Below, in pieces: positions 21,891 to 33,820 of a stretch of 64,000 bases of DNA; position 1 is the first letter of the stretch; every line of letters begins with the position of its first letter. This DNA is from Trachythela sp. YZ-2020 (lineage: Eukaryota > Cnidaria > Anthozoa > Malacalcyonacea > Clavulariidae): positions 4,642,001 through 4,706,000 of the forward strand of contig JADLSH010000363.1 of the NCBI GenBank assembly GCA_016169945.1. Reading direction: 5' to 3'. A model generated the notes under the pieces. The model saw nothing but the letters and a program-made list of their open reading frames with translations, had not been told where the DNA came from and searched no databases. The translations under genes were made by a program, and so were the position numbers.

Positions 21891-22645
21891 CAGGGTTTTT
21901 TTTAAGAAAAATTTAGAACTGCACATTTTGTCATACTGTCCCAACATGCCAGGGCCTTTTTCAAGAAATGGTTAGTGGGGGGGCATCAACGAAAAGGGAC
22001 CTAACAAGAATGTGGTATATTGAGGGTGTGTGGATGTGGTTGGGGGTCCTCCCCAGAAAATTTTTGAGTTTCTGTGGCTTGATTTCCTGCATTTTCAGAG
22101 ACATTTTTTGAAATATCCCATCTAAACAGACTGAGCTTTTGGTGTAAAAGCAATGCTTTGTTATGAGAATATCATAACTTTCTTCTGACCTATAAACTTA
22201 AGAACTTTTGGACAAAAGGGACCTTCACTGGGAGGATAGTTTACTGGGGCTAACATTGGGGCTGGGGGGGATTTGGCCCCCCAGTATATTAATTAAAAAA
22301 GGCCCTGCGACATGTCATAGCATGAAATTCAACTCGCGCAAATGGCACCATTTTTTCTTATTAAACTTTCATTAACTGATTCTCATCCCTTCAAATAGAA
22401 ACGATGCTGAAAATTGTCAACAAAAATTATATTGTTGAGTTTTTTATGAGAAATTCTGGTACTGCTTTTGTTATTGAAGCTATATGTATTCCATTTATTC
22501 CTTCGATTACTTTAGTTTTCTACAATAAATATCCATATCCTGAAAGTTCGTATTTTTTTCAACTGCACAAAATATTTTTTAGAGTTGCACAAATTGATTT
22601 AGAACTGCACATTTTGTGTAGAACTGCACGTTAAAAAAAACCCTG
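21891..22645. mobile_element. hAT-type non-autonomous element, copy 1 (8-bp duplication TCATAAGG)
   Basis: Termini CAGGGTTTTTTTTAA at both ends (inverted), flanked by perfect 8-bp direct repeats TCATAAGG at 21,883-21,890 and 22,646-22,653. CAGGG ends plus 8-bp duplications define hAT superfamily insertions. It is 755 bp; the 76-codon frame at 22,404-22,634 shows no transposase motif. A second copy at 62,023-62,780 differs by eye only by a 3-bp indel in a G-run. Confidence 0.95.
21950..22307. mobile_element. Older hAT-like MITE nested in copy 1
   Basis: Inverted ends CAGGGCCTTTTT; flanks caacatgc and cgacatgt match at 6 of 8 positions, a worn 8-bp duplication. The same nested block is in the copy at 62 kb, so it was already inside the parent when the larger element last moved. 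Confidence 0.75.
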
Positions 22646-22653
22646 TCATAAGG

Positions 22654-24400
22654 GAAGCGTCAAATATATGTTTCTGCCAAAACACTACGCGTAACCCCCC
22701 CTCCCCCACCCATAGTCCCACCCTACCAAAAACGTGAGCCCTAATAGCGGATAATTTGTAATAGATAAAAATTCTGTGTTGTTTTTAAAGTACACTAGTT
22801 GTTTTGCGCAGGCATAAACGTTTCTCATGAAAATTGAAAGAGGAGTATAGGACACCTTTGCTTCATTTAGATATTTCAATTTGAATTAATTATGTTAATC
22901 AACAGGTTTTAACAACCCAATCTACAAACGTCACCAGTGGCATACGGTTTACCGTCTATACATATTAAAGATTGTTTATAACCAATTACAGCTTTTCGAG
23001 CAAAGGCAGCTTCTTCTCCCTCACTTATTTTATGACCTGGATGTTGCTCCGACACAGGGACTTGAACCAATGACCTAGCGCTTCACACTTCTATGCTTAA
23101 ACAACTGAGCTAACAGCTGCGTTATGAGTGTGCTCTAGTTAACTATAATACGTATGATATCCTAAAATGCGGGCATCTCGTTCGATAAAAACATATTGAA
23201 GGGTTCTTCTCGAAGGAAGTTTAGCCCAGGAGCAGTTGATTTCTACTGGAGGGCTAGAAGTTGAGTTTTTACAACTGCTCCTGGATAGGTTTAAAAATTG
23301 TATGGTGTCCGCAAAAATATTTAAAAGATATTTATATTTATATCTTTATTTTTTCATTGTTTACAAATTCGGAGAGAAATTTCCTCATTGAAAACACTTC
23401 AAAAACTCGTAATTCATGTGAATTTCAATTTTCCCTGTCTATAATGTTATCCAGAAGTAAACTACAAATAACGCTATATATTTACAAAATATGCATTTAT
23501 ATACGAACTGAGTTCGTGTGTGCTTTACCTTATTAATTCTTCGTAATGATTTTCAATTTAGGCTGTTTAATCTTCTTTCTTCCTGACTTCAATTTTATCA
23601 AATCCTATAAACTCCCAAGTTCTGTTCGAAATTCTGACTCTTCTTTCCAATTTAAACTTTCAACTGACTGTTCTCAAGACAGTACGTGTCTTTAATGCTC
23701 CTAACAGTCTATAAAATTAACTTTATTGACGTTTCAATAAGTATTGTTTATATGGCGTGACCAATCAGAGATTAGATACGTCAAATCGCTACCATGCTAC
23801 TGATATGTTCAAGTTTACTCTCCAAGCATTACGTATTCTTTTCTTTTAAAATTTTCAGACGTAAAATTTACGTAAATTAATTGCTCGTTTACATTACTCA
23901 GTCGGAAAAATTATAGACTAAATAGCTACGTTGTTTTAGATAAGCAACTGTACCAATTCAAATAGTATTTACGAGAAAGACGCCTTTGTGAAAGTAACTG
24001 TGTAAACAAATCGAAGGAACAGTGAGAAGAAACTTGAAGGAGACTCAATTTAAAATTCTGTCTCTTCCACATTTGTTGACACGGGTATTTAGCTGAAGGC
24101 TAAAGTGTACTTATATAGCGTATTGTTTTAGAGAGTGAGTTCATTGTCAGCTGCTGAAGTTCAAATATTTTGACATTGTGTTGCCAAGAGATTTTGTTTC
24201 ATGCACGTAGGTATGACTATTTTGGAATGGTTTTTTTCAAGAATGCTTATATATACTTATGTTTACATCTGCTCGGCTTTCTGAAGCGGTGAAATCATTA
24301 TTATTCAAAATTACCGAATATTTTGACAACCGTTGAATAAAATAATACTTTACCTTACTTTAAAATACATCACAAATATATATAAGTGCATCTGCCGTCC
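22654..24400. repeat. Family R composite repeat, copy 6
   Basis: From about 22,865 it carries the tRNA-like block (minus strand, about 22,920-23,130, box A TAGCTCAGTTGTTTAAGC and box B GGTTCAAGTCC both good), the 'aggagcagttg' stem, 'gagaaatttcctcattg', 'cagtacgtgtctttaatgctcc', 'aaaattaactttattgacg', 'tttactctccaagcatta' and 'aatcgaaggaacagtg'. It preserves the empty sites for the elements at 18,031 and 20,178. No coding sequence. Confidence 0.7.
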
Positions 24401-24934
24401 ACCTCTGTACCCTCCTCCGCAATAATTTTATAGGCAAGATGATCTTTCCAAAGGTTCGCAGGCTCGGGGGACGAGATTGCAGTGGATAGTGAAGGACAAT
24501 TTCATTACTGCCACGCCCTTCTCCCCTTCCTCTTGAACAATTTCTGCCAACTAATTTTATTGTTTCCCACCGAGTTGACGGCGGAGGAGGCTACCGCCTA
24601 TGCGCCCCTGCTTGTGTCGATCTTTAATGCAGTTTTCTAGTGATTATATTTAATTTTTTTCAACCGAAAGTGACAATTAAGAGTGGTTCCATTTTGACTC
24701 TACGCTTAAACACCGCAGGTTATCTCTGCGGGAGCTCCGACGTTCTCTCCTAGTTGGAATATAACACTGGAAATCGTGTAATTTTAAGCGACAAAAACAC
24801 GCATCATGCATGAGCTTTTAAATTATTATACCCCATCTTCGGCCTTTTGTTGAAAAACTGCTGTTTAATTGCGAACGGCTAACAGCTTAATACCCCGGTC
24901 CACAAAATATACGACTCGTGAGTTTCAATTTTGA
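24401..24934. other. GC-richer non-repeat patch, unidentified
   Basis: About 24,395-24,625 is notably less AT-rich ('ccgtccacctctgtaccctcctcc', 'gacggcggaggaggctaccgcc') than its surroundings and has no visible partner in the window. I recognise no protein or RNA. It may be an insertion into family R. Confidence 0.35.
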
Positions 24935-25609
24935 AATGCAGGTCGTGAAAAAAGTAACAAGTCAATTTTAGTGACTAAAATGAAAAAAATTAAGGCTCAA
25001 GGGAATATGGCTTATGATTAGAGTCAAAGATTAAGAGTTCAGAATTTTTTATACTGTGGTGTAAACGATATAATTAGGCTTAAAGCAGCAAAATATTTCG
25101 AAACTGAGAAAAAACGGATAAATATTAACTACAAGCAATTGTAACTCTTTCATCAATTTTGGTGAAACTTTAACAGATATATGTTTAATGTTTTTAATAT
25201 TAAAGTGTGAAAAGAGAGAGAATTGGCGCCTGAAACGTTTTGCGTAAGCTAATGAAAATAGTGCTCTTTTACGATTTTCCCAACTACAGAAGACACAAAT
25301 TTAGCTAAGGGGTCATTAAGGTACTTGGATTAGTTCTACTGCAACATCAATTCGTTGTGTTGGCAAATTCAGCTTAAATATTTTCACATGTGTTGCCGAA
25401 ACATTTGCTTCACGCACGTAGCCACGTTTATTCTGAAAGTGTTCTCAAAATAATACTTAGGTATACTTATGTTTACATCTGCTCGGCTTTGTGAAGAGTA
25501 CTGAACCCTTCTTTTTAAAGAAATAAAACGCCCACTGAAGCGTTCACTCTGCAGACCGCGCGTAGCGAGGGACAAAGCTAGCGAATTGTAACTCCCTCAT
25601 TATAGTCCG

Positions 25610-25890
25610 GTCCTGTACTTTAAGGACTTTATTCATCACAATTAGGACCATATATAGTCATGACTACTTGGATTATAATGACGGACTTTTAATACTATAG
25701 TCAATCATGACTACCTGGACTATAGTCATTGACATTTAAGACTAAGTCATGGACACTTGATTTAGGGCTATAGTCATAACTATTAAAACAATATATAGTC
25801 ATTACTATTTGAACTATATGCATGACTATAAAGACTGTAGTATATGAACTTTTTAGATTATAATCATGACTTTTAGGACTACAGTCATGA
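25610..25890. repeat. Extended array of palindromic AGTCATGACT words
   Basis: At least ten irregularly spaced 'tagtcatgacta'-like words with 'ggactata' or 'ttaggacta' spacers over 280 bp. Corresponds to the shorter array at 15,655. Confidence 0.7.
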
Positions 25891-26210
25891 TCGATTGGGT
25901 GGAATAATTAATTTCATATGCAAATTATGTTGAGCCTTGACCCGCAGAACATAGATTTTCTAAATAAGTTTTATCTTTCGCTGCTTTTAACATGGCTTCG
26001 CATGGGTAATGTTTAATTTTTATTTCCTATACGTTATCGTGTGCTCATTTGCTTCACAATCATAATATTTTATTGAGCTCTGTATATTAGCATAAACGCT
26101 TGTGTATTTTTATATTATGAATGCCTAAAATCGCTTGTTTTCGTCTTTGGAAGCTGAATTTTATTGTTCACCAGGCATGCAAGCAACGTTTATATGTTGC
26201 ATGCCGCTAA

Positions 26211-27200
26211 GGGACCGTTCATTATTTAAGAGGGGGGTGGACCGGTGGATTTGGGGGGTGGGCCACGGTTTTAAATTTTTTTGGGGGGGTGGGCCAGGGT
26301 AATTATACCTAAGGAAAGGGGGTGGGCCTACCTGATTTTTAAATACAATTTTAAAGACCATAGTAAAATCGCACAAAGCCTGGGTACCAGGTTGAAATCG
26401 CACACTCTTTGAAATTTACTTAATAACATAGACGGATTTTCTGGGGTGCGGGGGTGTGCAACCCTCCCCAAACGAAACGTTCATCGCTCTAAAAAAAATT
26501 TCAATCCCCCCAATCTTAATAAATAGTCCAATATGCAACCCTATAGAACCCTATGGGGGTTTGCAGGGTCATTTAACTCTCTCGAAAGACCTGCCAAATT
26601 CATTGACTTGACAACTTCAACTTGCTTCGAATGCCTTCTGATGTGTTCTAGAAACTTTGATTTTTTTCAAAATTTCCCGGGGGTGCTTTGCTTTCTAGCC
26701 TCCCGCCAGCAGCTCCACCCCTGGACCTCACTGAGGGCTGAGCCCTGCAGCACAACGTTTGGTGACGTCTTGTTACCTCACTATCTCACCCCCTTAAAAT
26801 TTCTGGCACCCCCCTAGTAATAAATATGAAATCCGTCTATGCTTAATAATGCAGCCATCTGGGAAAAGTAAAAAGTACAAATGAAGTTTTTCATATTAAA
26901 AAAAACATTTTATTGAAGTATCACTCAAAGATATTTGTTTCTATTTCTAAACAATTGGTCCAGTTTTATCATATTTTACAATAATAATATTTTTCTTTCA
27001 AATGGATACGTGTATCTTGACAGGGGGAAATTAATCAAACTATATTGGGGGTGGGTCATGAATTTGTGTTCAATGACATGGGGTGGGCCACAAAAATTTA
27101 ACCGTTGTTCATGGGTGGGTCAAGGAAATATTGTAAATCAATGCTGCAAACTATTGTAAATCAATGCGGCCCACCCCCCTCTTAAATAATGAACGGTCCC
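26211..27200. mobile_element. TIR element (GGGACCGTTCATTATTTAAG ends) inside family R copy 7
   Basis: The left GGGACCGTTCATTATTTAAG and the right end, in reverse complement the same 20 bases, extend to about 30 bp including a G-run (GGGGGG TGG). Internal 'gggtgggcca' words repeat. Comparison with 12,820 and 16,120 shows that the host sequence is contiguous there. A short duplication such as AAG is possible but not certain. It contains a nested hAT-like element. No transposase seen. Confidence 0.75.
26427..26841. mobile_element. hAT-like MITE (CATAGACGGATTT ends, 8-bp duplication CTTAATAA)
   Basis: Inverted ends CATAGACGGATTT; perfect CTTAATAA at 26,419-26,426 and 26,842-26,849. Nested in the 26,211-27,200 element, which is nested in family R. 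The 94-codon plus-strand frame here has no transposase features. Confidence 0.85.
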
Positions 27201-27380
27201 CAAGTGGAAAATGTACAGAAAATTTTTATTTCTGCAAATCTTTTGGCCGAACCTAGTTTTCATCGCATTAATGACTCTCACCGCATTCTTAAGTAGTCGA
27301 CACCCTCACTGAATACTTATAATAATGAGTCGTCCCTCCATCACTTCCATTTACTCTCTCTCAAAATCCCAGTCGATCGG

Positions 27381-28690
27381 TAAATGGCGTTTCAGAGACT
27401 CTAGATTTCAAGATTTTCTGGGCGAGAATGCCCACATACCGCACATAGTGCCCTCGTGCTAGCGGCATGGGGCCCCAATAGACAAATTTTGCTCTGGCCG
27501 ACCCCTTTATCACGGCGGTTTGTCTGGCAAAACGAACTCACGCCCCTAATGCTTAGACCCAAGTTACGCTCCTGTCAGGAAGTGTCTATAAATGATGCGC
27601 AAATGTCCTGAAAATGTTAAACGCGTTACATGCCTGCATAACTATTAGCAGGCTACCCTCCACTTTTTGAGATGGATTTTGGCCCTTCGGCGCGATCGCA
27701 AAGACAATGTTCTTCAACGAGCAAGGGCCAGCCGAGGTATAATTCGATTTCCACCTACAAATTTAAATAAAATATTTGTTCAGAAAGCAGGAAATCGTGT
27801 CTATGACGTCCTATATTTCAAAATTTCCCAGAGGAAGATTTCCCATGCGAATGGGTGTCCTACTGCATCAGTCGTCCTATTCTGCTGGATCTGCCTCTGT
27901 GTACATGAGCTCAGTAAAAATATGAAACGTAACTTACGCAAGTTGAATTGTGCGGCTACTCATGCGCAAGTTATTGCATGCAGTAGCACGCAGCACTGCA
28001 GCAGCACATATATTTATCGACTTTTTGGATTAAAATTCGGTCGGGTTAAAAGTCGGTCAAGATTGATGGGTCGGTCTAATTTCGAGACGATGTGCTTAAA
28101 AATAATTCATTTATTCATTCATTCATTCAGGCATTCATCGTTTGTTCATTGATTCGGTATAATAGACTCTATGAAAACAGGGCTAATAGTATAAAAAACG
28201 ACCAGTGTTTAACTTGAAGAAGTTCACTACGTTTATTATACATTTTCTATTTATACAATCTGAATTAAAATCTCATTTTAATCATGCAAACAACCTATTT
28301 GAATGTTAATATAATATGCTTATAGCTATAATTTTATGCGCCTCAGGGGTAATCAACTAGATAAGATTTAATACGTGTAATAAAATATACAGCTATATTA
28401 GAAGTTAAATAAATGTTGACACTAAAGTCATAAAGTGACTTAATTGTTTCCTTTGTACGCCGAGAGTTCCAAGAAGTGAATACTGAATAAAGGTATACTG
28501 CGAAAATTATTTTACCCTTTCACTTGATTAAATAACTTAAATCTTATTCAAATCATCTGTTCAATAATTACTAAGGTAACTCAGTCTCGGGTATTTAAAC
28601 ATCCTGCTGAATATTTCGGTTTAATCTTACATGATGCAAACAATCTATCAATGGCGTGTCTATCACACACACATATATAACACACGCGTG
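27381..28690. other. No gene; decayed repeats
   Basis: 27,385-27,450 ('ggcgtttcagagactctagattt', 'gattttctggg', 'gagaatgccc') matches a block at about 33,935-34,000. 28,103-28,135 is an (ATTC)n run. 28,160-28,450 matches 17,110-17,430. A 161-codon frame at 27,667-28,152 has low-complexity His/Ser ends and no domain; I do not call it. Confidence 0.5.
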
Positions 28691-28713
28691 TCATTGCGGA
28701 CGGTAATAAATTT

Positions 28714-30226
28714 GTGAGCTCTAGTACTTGCACAAATTTTACAATTAAGAGCATCAATGTGAATTCAGTAAAGCTCTTAAATAATCAATCTTGCTTAATT
28801 TACGACAGTCGTCGTATAAAGTGGATACGGGATCTTAATGCACTGAAAAAATTCGTTGAAGATGTTATCAGCTTATCTGAAAATTGGAACTCACCTGGAG
28901 GCATGGCTAGACAGTTTCAAAGCAGTGACTACGATTTCACCCTAACCTGGTATCCGGGAAAACAAAACTCGCTAATATTTCATGGGAAGGATGATTTTTT
29001 GATGAATGTGCTGGACAAACCCAATGTTCAACAAGCGACCACTACATTGCCTGTGAACAGTATGCTCATAACCGATATAGAGCCTGATATAGAACATAAT
29101 GTTATTGAAAATATACAAATGTTATTATCAGCGAGAAACCTCATTGTGGAAATTGCGAAAATATGGCGATAAAGCTGTCAGAAATTGAGAAGAAATTGTG
29201 CGGTTTGTATGATATAACACACAAAATTTATAATAGACTTACTAAATCGACAGTGGTAGGCGATGACTTGGGTCAAAAGTCTTGTAATTCTGGTCATTCT
29301 AATACCGTAAATAATCGCAATCAGTGGAATAATTGCCCTCTTCCAGAATATTACGAATTGACTACAGACTTAGAAGAAGTTAAGTTAGATGTTGTGATAA
29401 ATCATACTAAACTCTCCAATAATATTTCATTAAACAGTAAGGTTATTTGTGAAAACACCCAAGAAATTAACCAACTTAAGGAACAATGGACCAATATGCA
29501 AAACGAGCGACAAATATTTTCTAAAGAAATTTCAAAACAAAATGAAATAATTACGCAATTATCCTCTCAAGTGTGCAACTTGCAGAACACACAATTAATC
29601 CATCGCACTCATGCAACAATGCGTTAAATCATTTCATCCAAAGAATTCGCTCAACACTCAACAGACCGTTGAGTGTCCTGATCCAAACAAGTTGCATAAC
29701 GCCCAACAGAGCGCTGCCTAATTTACCTGATTCAACGAAACCGCTCAATAAAAAACGCAATGCTCTGAATATCAAGCCTAATGAAAAATCAGTAAGGAAA
29801 AATGTCGACTTAACACATGGAAAACAGCACAAATCACCTTCAGAAATTACACAAAGTCACATAACAACGGCCCAACCGAGAATGTCTACAAATAGGAAAA
29901 TTCATCCCAAAGAAGTGTTAAAGCCTTGTAAAACCATTCGAATTCAAGACGAAAAGCAAATTTCGAATAACTTGAACATAGGCGACTTCGGGAATTTACC
30001 GCTGATTGATACCCCAGTTTTATCTTTAAATCGATACCGAAAGGACAATCGACCAACCAGTGAACAATATAAAATCCCAGTTGAAATAACCACCCGTTCC
30101 CTACAGGAAACTAGAGTAAAAGCAAGGCGATACAATGCCAAGGGTTTTCGGAACGTCCATTATATCCTCGTAACGATTGGCCGACCGCCAATCTGTGGTA
30201 ATATCTTCGTCAAACCAGAATTGTAA
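28714..30226 (+). pseudogene. LINE B ORF1 region (three overlapping frames)
   Basis: Frame 1 (28,714-29,172) has RRIKWIRDLNALKKFVEDV then ENWNSPGG and LTWYPGKQNSLIFHG. I remember W-x-SPGG plus a WY block from other invertebrate LINE-encoded ORF1-type proteins, but do not know its function. Frame 2 (29,163-29,627) is rich in polar heptads (about 29,440-29,590) and could form a coiled coil. Frame 3 (29,573-30,226) is basic, Pro/Asn/Lys-rich and probably RNA-binding. The first frame has no ATG at its start. The overlaps of 10 and 55 bases suggest one ORF split by two frameshifts. Confidence 0.55.
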
Positions 30227-30239
30227 ACATATTAATCAC

Positions 30240-33200
30240 AATGTATTTTAAAGAAAGTTCGTCCCCAGAAACAGTATGATATACCCGCTTTTATATCTGC
30301 GAATGTTAGGAAATTAGAAAACAAAGTAGATGAAATACAAGAAATTACTGTACTTAAGGTGGCTCCCTACAATTATTGAATTATTGAAATATTGTAAATT
30401 TATGATTTGTTTGATTTGTTTTGAAGAACTGTTACTTGTTAGCAAACAAAAAAAGTACCACATATATTGAGCAACATTCTAAGAGTCGGAAATTGTTCAC
30501 AAATATGACGTCATTATCGTTGCTATGGTAACAATGACGTTTCAATATGGCCGACATGTTAGCTTTTAACGCATTTTACTCGAAAAAACGCCTGGTTACC
30601 CCTATTTTTTATTTTATAAAACATTTTCGTCTAGTACAATAGATCATCTAAACAAATTTAAAAAAATTCTGTAGAGCCAAATTTAAAAAAAATTAATAAA
30701 CATGATTTTTCGTTGGCTCTACAGAATTTTTTTAATCTTATTCAGATAATCTATTTTTCTGAAAAAAAAAGGTTTCAATATCGGCCATATTGAAACGTCA
30801 TTGTTACTATAGCAACGGTGATGACGTCATTTATGCAAACAATTTTCAGCTCTTAGAATGTTGCTCAACATAAGTCGTACAATTTTTGTTTTGTAACAAT
30901 TAAAAATTATTTTAAAACTTTGATCTAAATCATAATTTTCCACATTTCAAAAAATTGTAGGGAGCCACCTTAACAATGCTAAGGTCGTATGTATAACGGA
31001 ATCGTGGCTTACAATGCAAGTCCCTGACCATGGGACCAGTTACAATGCAAGTCCTTGACAAGTTGCGATGTCAGGTTATGACCTATTCCGAAAAGATAGA
31101 TCTCATACAGTTGGAGGTGGGGTGTGCATGCATATACATTCATGCTTATAACTTAAAGAATGTATCGAGGAGCAAGTTGAAGCGCTTTGGATGCTGCTCA
31201 GACCACATAAATTACCTAGAAGTGTTACGTGTATCATTGTTGTTGTGATATACCACACAACATCCCATCGAGAACCTGAAAATATAATACTTAAGGATCA
31301 TATTCAATGCAATCTGGATAACCTACTAAGAAAATACCCAAACGCTCTAGTTGTAATAACTGGAGATTTCAATTTAAACTCAACAGGGTTAAAACAAATA
31401 CATCTAACAGCACCCAACCATCTTAAACAATTAATTACTTTTAACACTAGAGAATCAAATATCCTCGACTGGTTTCTAACAAATAGACCGAAACTATTTA
31501 CCATGCAGCAACTCCCCAAGATTGAGTCATCGGACCATTTTACAATCCTAGCAAAACCTATTGACCCCAACAGAAATATCAAAGAAACCAAGAAAGTCAC
31601 ATACGTGACATGAGAGACAGTAACTGGCGCGCATTCGGTCGCTGGATGACAACAAAGGACTGGACTCCTGTAACAGAAAAAACCTCCTGCGAAGATAAGT
31701 TTCAACTTTTCCTTTCCGAACTAAAAGACGCAATAGATATTTATTTACCAGAGAAAACAGTTATTATTCACCAGAATGATCGACCTTGGATAACGAAATA
31801 ACTCAAGCTCATGATTAAAAAAAGACAAAATGCATTTATCAAATATGGTAAAAACTCTATGCCGTACAAGCAATGGAAGAACAAAGTCCAGCAAAGGTTA
31901 AAACTACTAAAGCTGTTTATTATAAACAGAAGATAACAAACCTAGACCAGTGTAAAAGTAGCAAATGGTGGAAAGATCTTAAATCCCTTACTGGACAGGG
32001 CATTAAACAAGAATGGTATCATCAATTTCTAAAAGATGACCAAGATGTGAAAGGACTAGCAAGCAAAATCAACGACATATTCCTGATCAACGACATAATT
32101 CTTCACCATTACCACTGCAGAAAAACGAAAAAATCCAAGTCGTCGCAGAACTTCTTGCTACTGTAGAAGAGGTCCAATTTTCAGTAAAGAGCATCAAACT
32201 GTCTAAATCAGTAGGACCAGACAACTTACCAAACAAGGTGTTGAAGGAATTTGCCCCGGAATTAGCCCCGGAATTAGCCACAGTCATACAAGACATTTAT
32301 AATCAGTCATTGATTGAAGGCTTTGTCCCTCAGTTGAGAGATGCTCCATTATCTCTCCCATACCAAAAGAACCCCGCCCCCCGCAAACAATTGAAAAAGA
32401 TCTACGCCCGATATCACTTACGTGCACCCTGGGGAAAGTGATGGAAAGTTTGTTTTGTACACGTTTTCTACCACAGTTAGATGGGAAGATTGATCGATAC
32501 CAGTATACCCGTAAAGGTCTGTCAACAACGGATGCCTTCATAAGCTTCCTTGAACCCATTTATGAGGCAATTGACAACGGAGATAATATTGCCCGGATCT
32601 TCTTTACCGATTTCTCCATGGGATTTGACCACATAGACCATAATATACTGATGGGTAATCTTCAAAATCTTAATATACACCCTGCTCTTATGAACTGGGT
32701 ATCAGCATTTCTTTCTAACAGAATGCAAGCAGTCCGAGCAAGCAGTCCGAATTGCCGGAGTACTGTCTGATGGGAAATGTCCGAATGGCGGAATACCGCA
32801 AGGAACAAAACTGGGTGTAATATTGTTCTCTGTAATGACGAATAAGCTTCTTATCGACTGGAGGTTAAGAACGAAATTTGTTGATGACACCACAGCTCTA
32901 GAAATAATCCCAAGGATCTCGATTAGTCTGATTAATATAGCAGCAGACGACATTAATGATTTTGCCGAAAACAACCATATGAAACTCAAACCCAAGAAAT
33001 GCAAGGAGATGGTAATAATTTTTTTAGAGTACAATACTACGGTACCTATAACTATAGGTAATAATACTATTGAAAGGGTAAAGAAATATAAACTTCTTGG
33101 AGTTATTTTAATAGACAACCTAAAATGGAATGAACATGTTGCTTACATATAATATGGAAAAGCATGTAAAAGATTATACTCATTGCGTATATAACATAAA

Positions 33201-33473
33201 GCTGGTCTTGAAACAGACAATATGTTAAAAGTTTATCTTGCAACTATAAAACCAATACTAGAATATGCGGTACCAGTTTGGCAGGCTATACATGAATATC
33301 TTTCACATAAAATTGAATCGGTCCAAAAAAGAGCCCTAAAAATTATTAAACCTGGAGAAGAAAACTATGATGAACTTTTAAAACTGTTCAACGTGGAAAA
33401 ACTACAGACAAGACGAGAGCAATTATGTAAACAATATATGGACAAAATTAAAACCCCAAATCAGGCCTATTAA
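30240..33473 (+). pseudogene. LINE B ORF2: APE endonuclease plus reverse transcriptase, broken
   Basis: Endonuclease: VVCITESWLT just right of the inserted element (about 30,985), GGGVCMHIH (about 31,113), GDFNLNSTG (31,362) and SSDHFTIL (about 31,527). Reverse transcriptase: KSVGPDNLPNKVLK (about 32,208), IFFTDFSMGFDHIDHN (about 32,598), GGIPQGTKLG (about 32,788) and FVDDTT (32,877). The thumb/C-terminal part KPILEYAVPVW is at about 33,250. FVDD replaces the usual FADD, still with both catalytic aspartates. Stops and frame changes near 31,250, 31,610, 31,800, 32,160, 32,440, 32,770 and 33,150. Confidence 0.85.
30358..30969. mobile_element. TTAA-flanked foldback element in LINE B endonuclease
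   Basis: Ends GGTGGCTCCCTACAAT, inverted; TTAA at 30,354-30,357 and 30,970-30,973. The inverted arms extend over most of its 612 bp, with TGACGTCA-type words and 'caatatggccgac' in each arm. Leaving one TTAA rejoins the endonuclease frame (ITVL to NNAKVV). TTAA targets point to piggyBac or Kolobok-type mobilisation; no transposase is present. Confidence 0.88.
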
Positions 33474-33820
33474 ATACATTTATTACCTCATCCATGTGAT
33501 AGAGAACATGACTATAACTTGCGAAACAACAATAGTCGAAACTTTTATCTTTTTAATGATAAATCGTACTGTCGAACAAAGTTATGCGGTGACTTTTTTA
33601 CCTTTAAATACCATTAACTTTTCATAGATATAGTTTTATGCAGATATTTAAATAACTTTAATATATAGTTTATAGGTTTGAAACGTTGTAAATAAATAGT
33701 TTTTCCTTTTATTCCCTTTCTTATTGATAGGTAAAATCTGGACTCGTTAATTCAGTTTTTGTATCTAGTTTACAAACTGCAAGAGAGTTTAATAAACTTA
33801 AATTATTATTGTTATTGTTA

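Larger units (their letters stand above)
24935..27380. repeat. Family R composite repeat, copy 7, with two nested insertions
   Basis: Order: 'aagtaacaagtcaatttt', 'gaaaatagtgctctttta', 'cacgcacgtagccacg', the 25,610-25,890 AGTCATGACT array, 'ggtggaataattaatttc', 'aacgcttgtgtat', insertion 26,211-27,200, then 'ttggccgaacc' and 'gagtcgtcc'. It gives empty sites for LINE A and for the MITE at 6984. Confidence 0.7.
28690..33820 (+). mobile_element. LINE B: non-LTR retrotransposon, degenerate
   Basis: ORF1 region 28,714-30,226, then endonuclease and reverse transcriptase 30,240-33,473. The 3' end at about 33,790-33,820 carries 'aataaactta' and TTATTG repeats. It differs in ORF1 from LINE A. Interrupted by a TTAA foldback element and by many frame changes. 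Confidence 0.85.

Noticed and set aside
22404..22634. 76-codon gene in the hAT-type element (also 62,539-62,769)
   Set aside because: Identical in both copies only because the whole element is; no transposase or other motif.
27667..28152. 161-codon frame as a host gene
   Set aside because: No domain, ends in an (ATTC)n-encoded His/Ser stretch, and lies among decayed repeats.
32702..33118. Minus-strand frame of 138 codons
   Set aside because: Antisense of LINE B reverse transcriptase.
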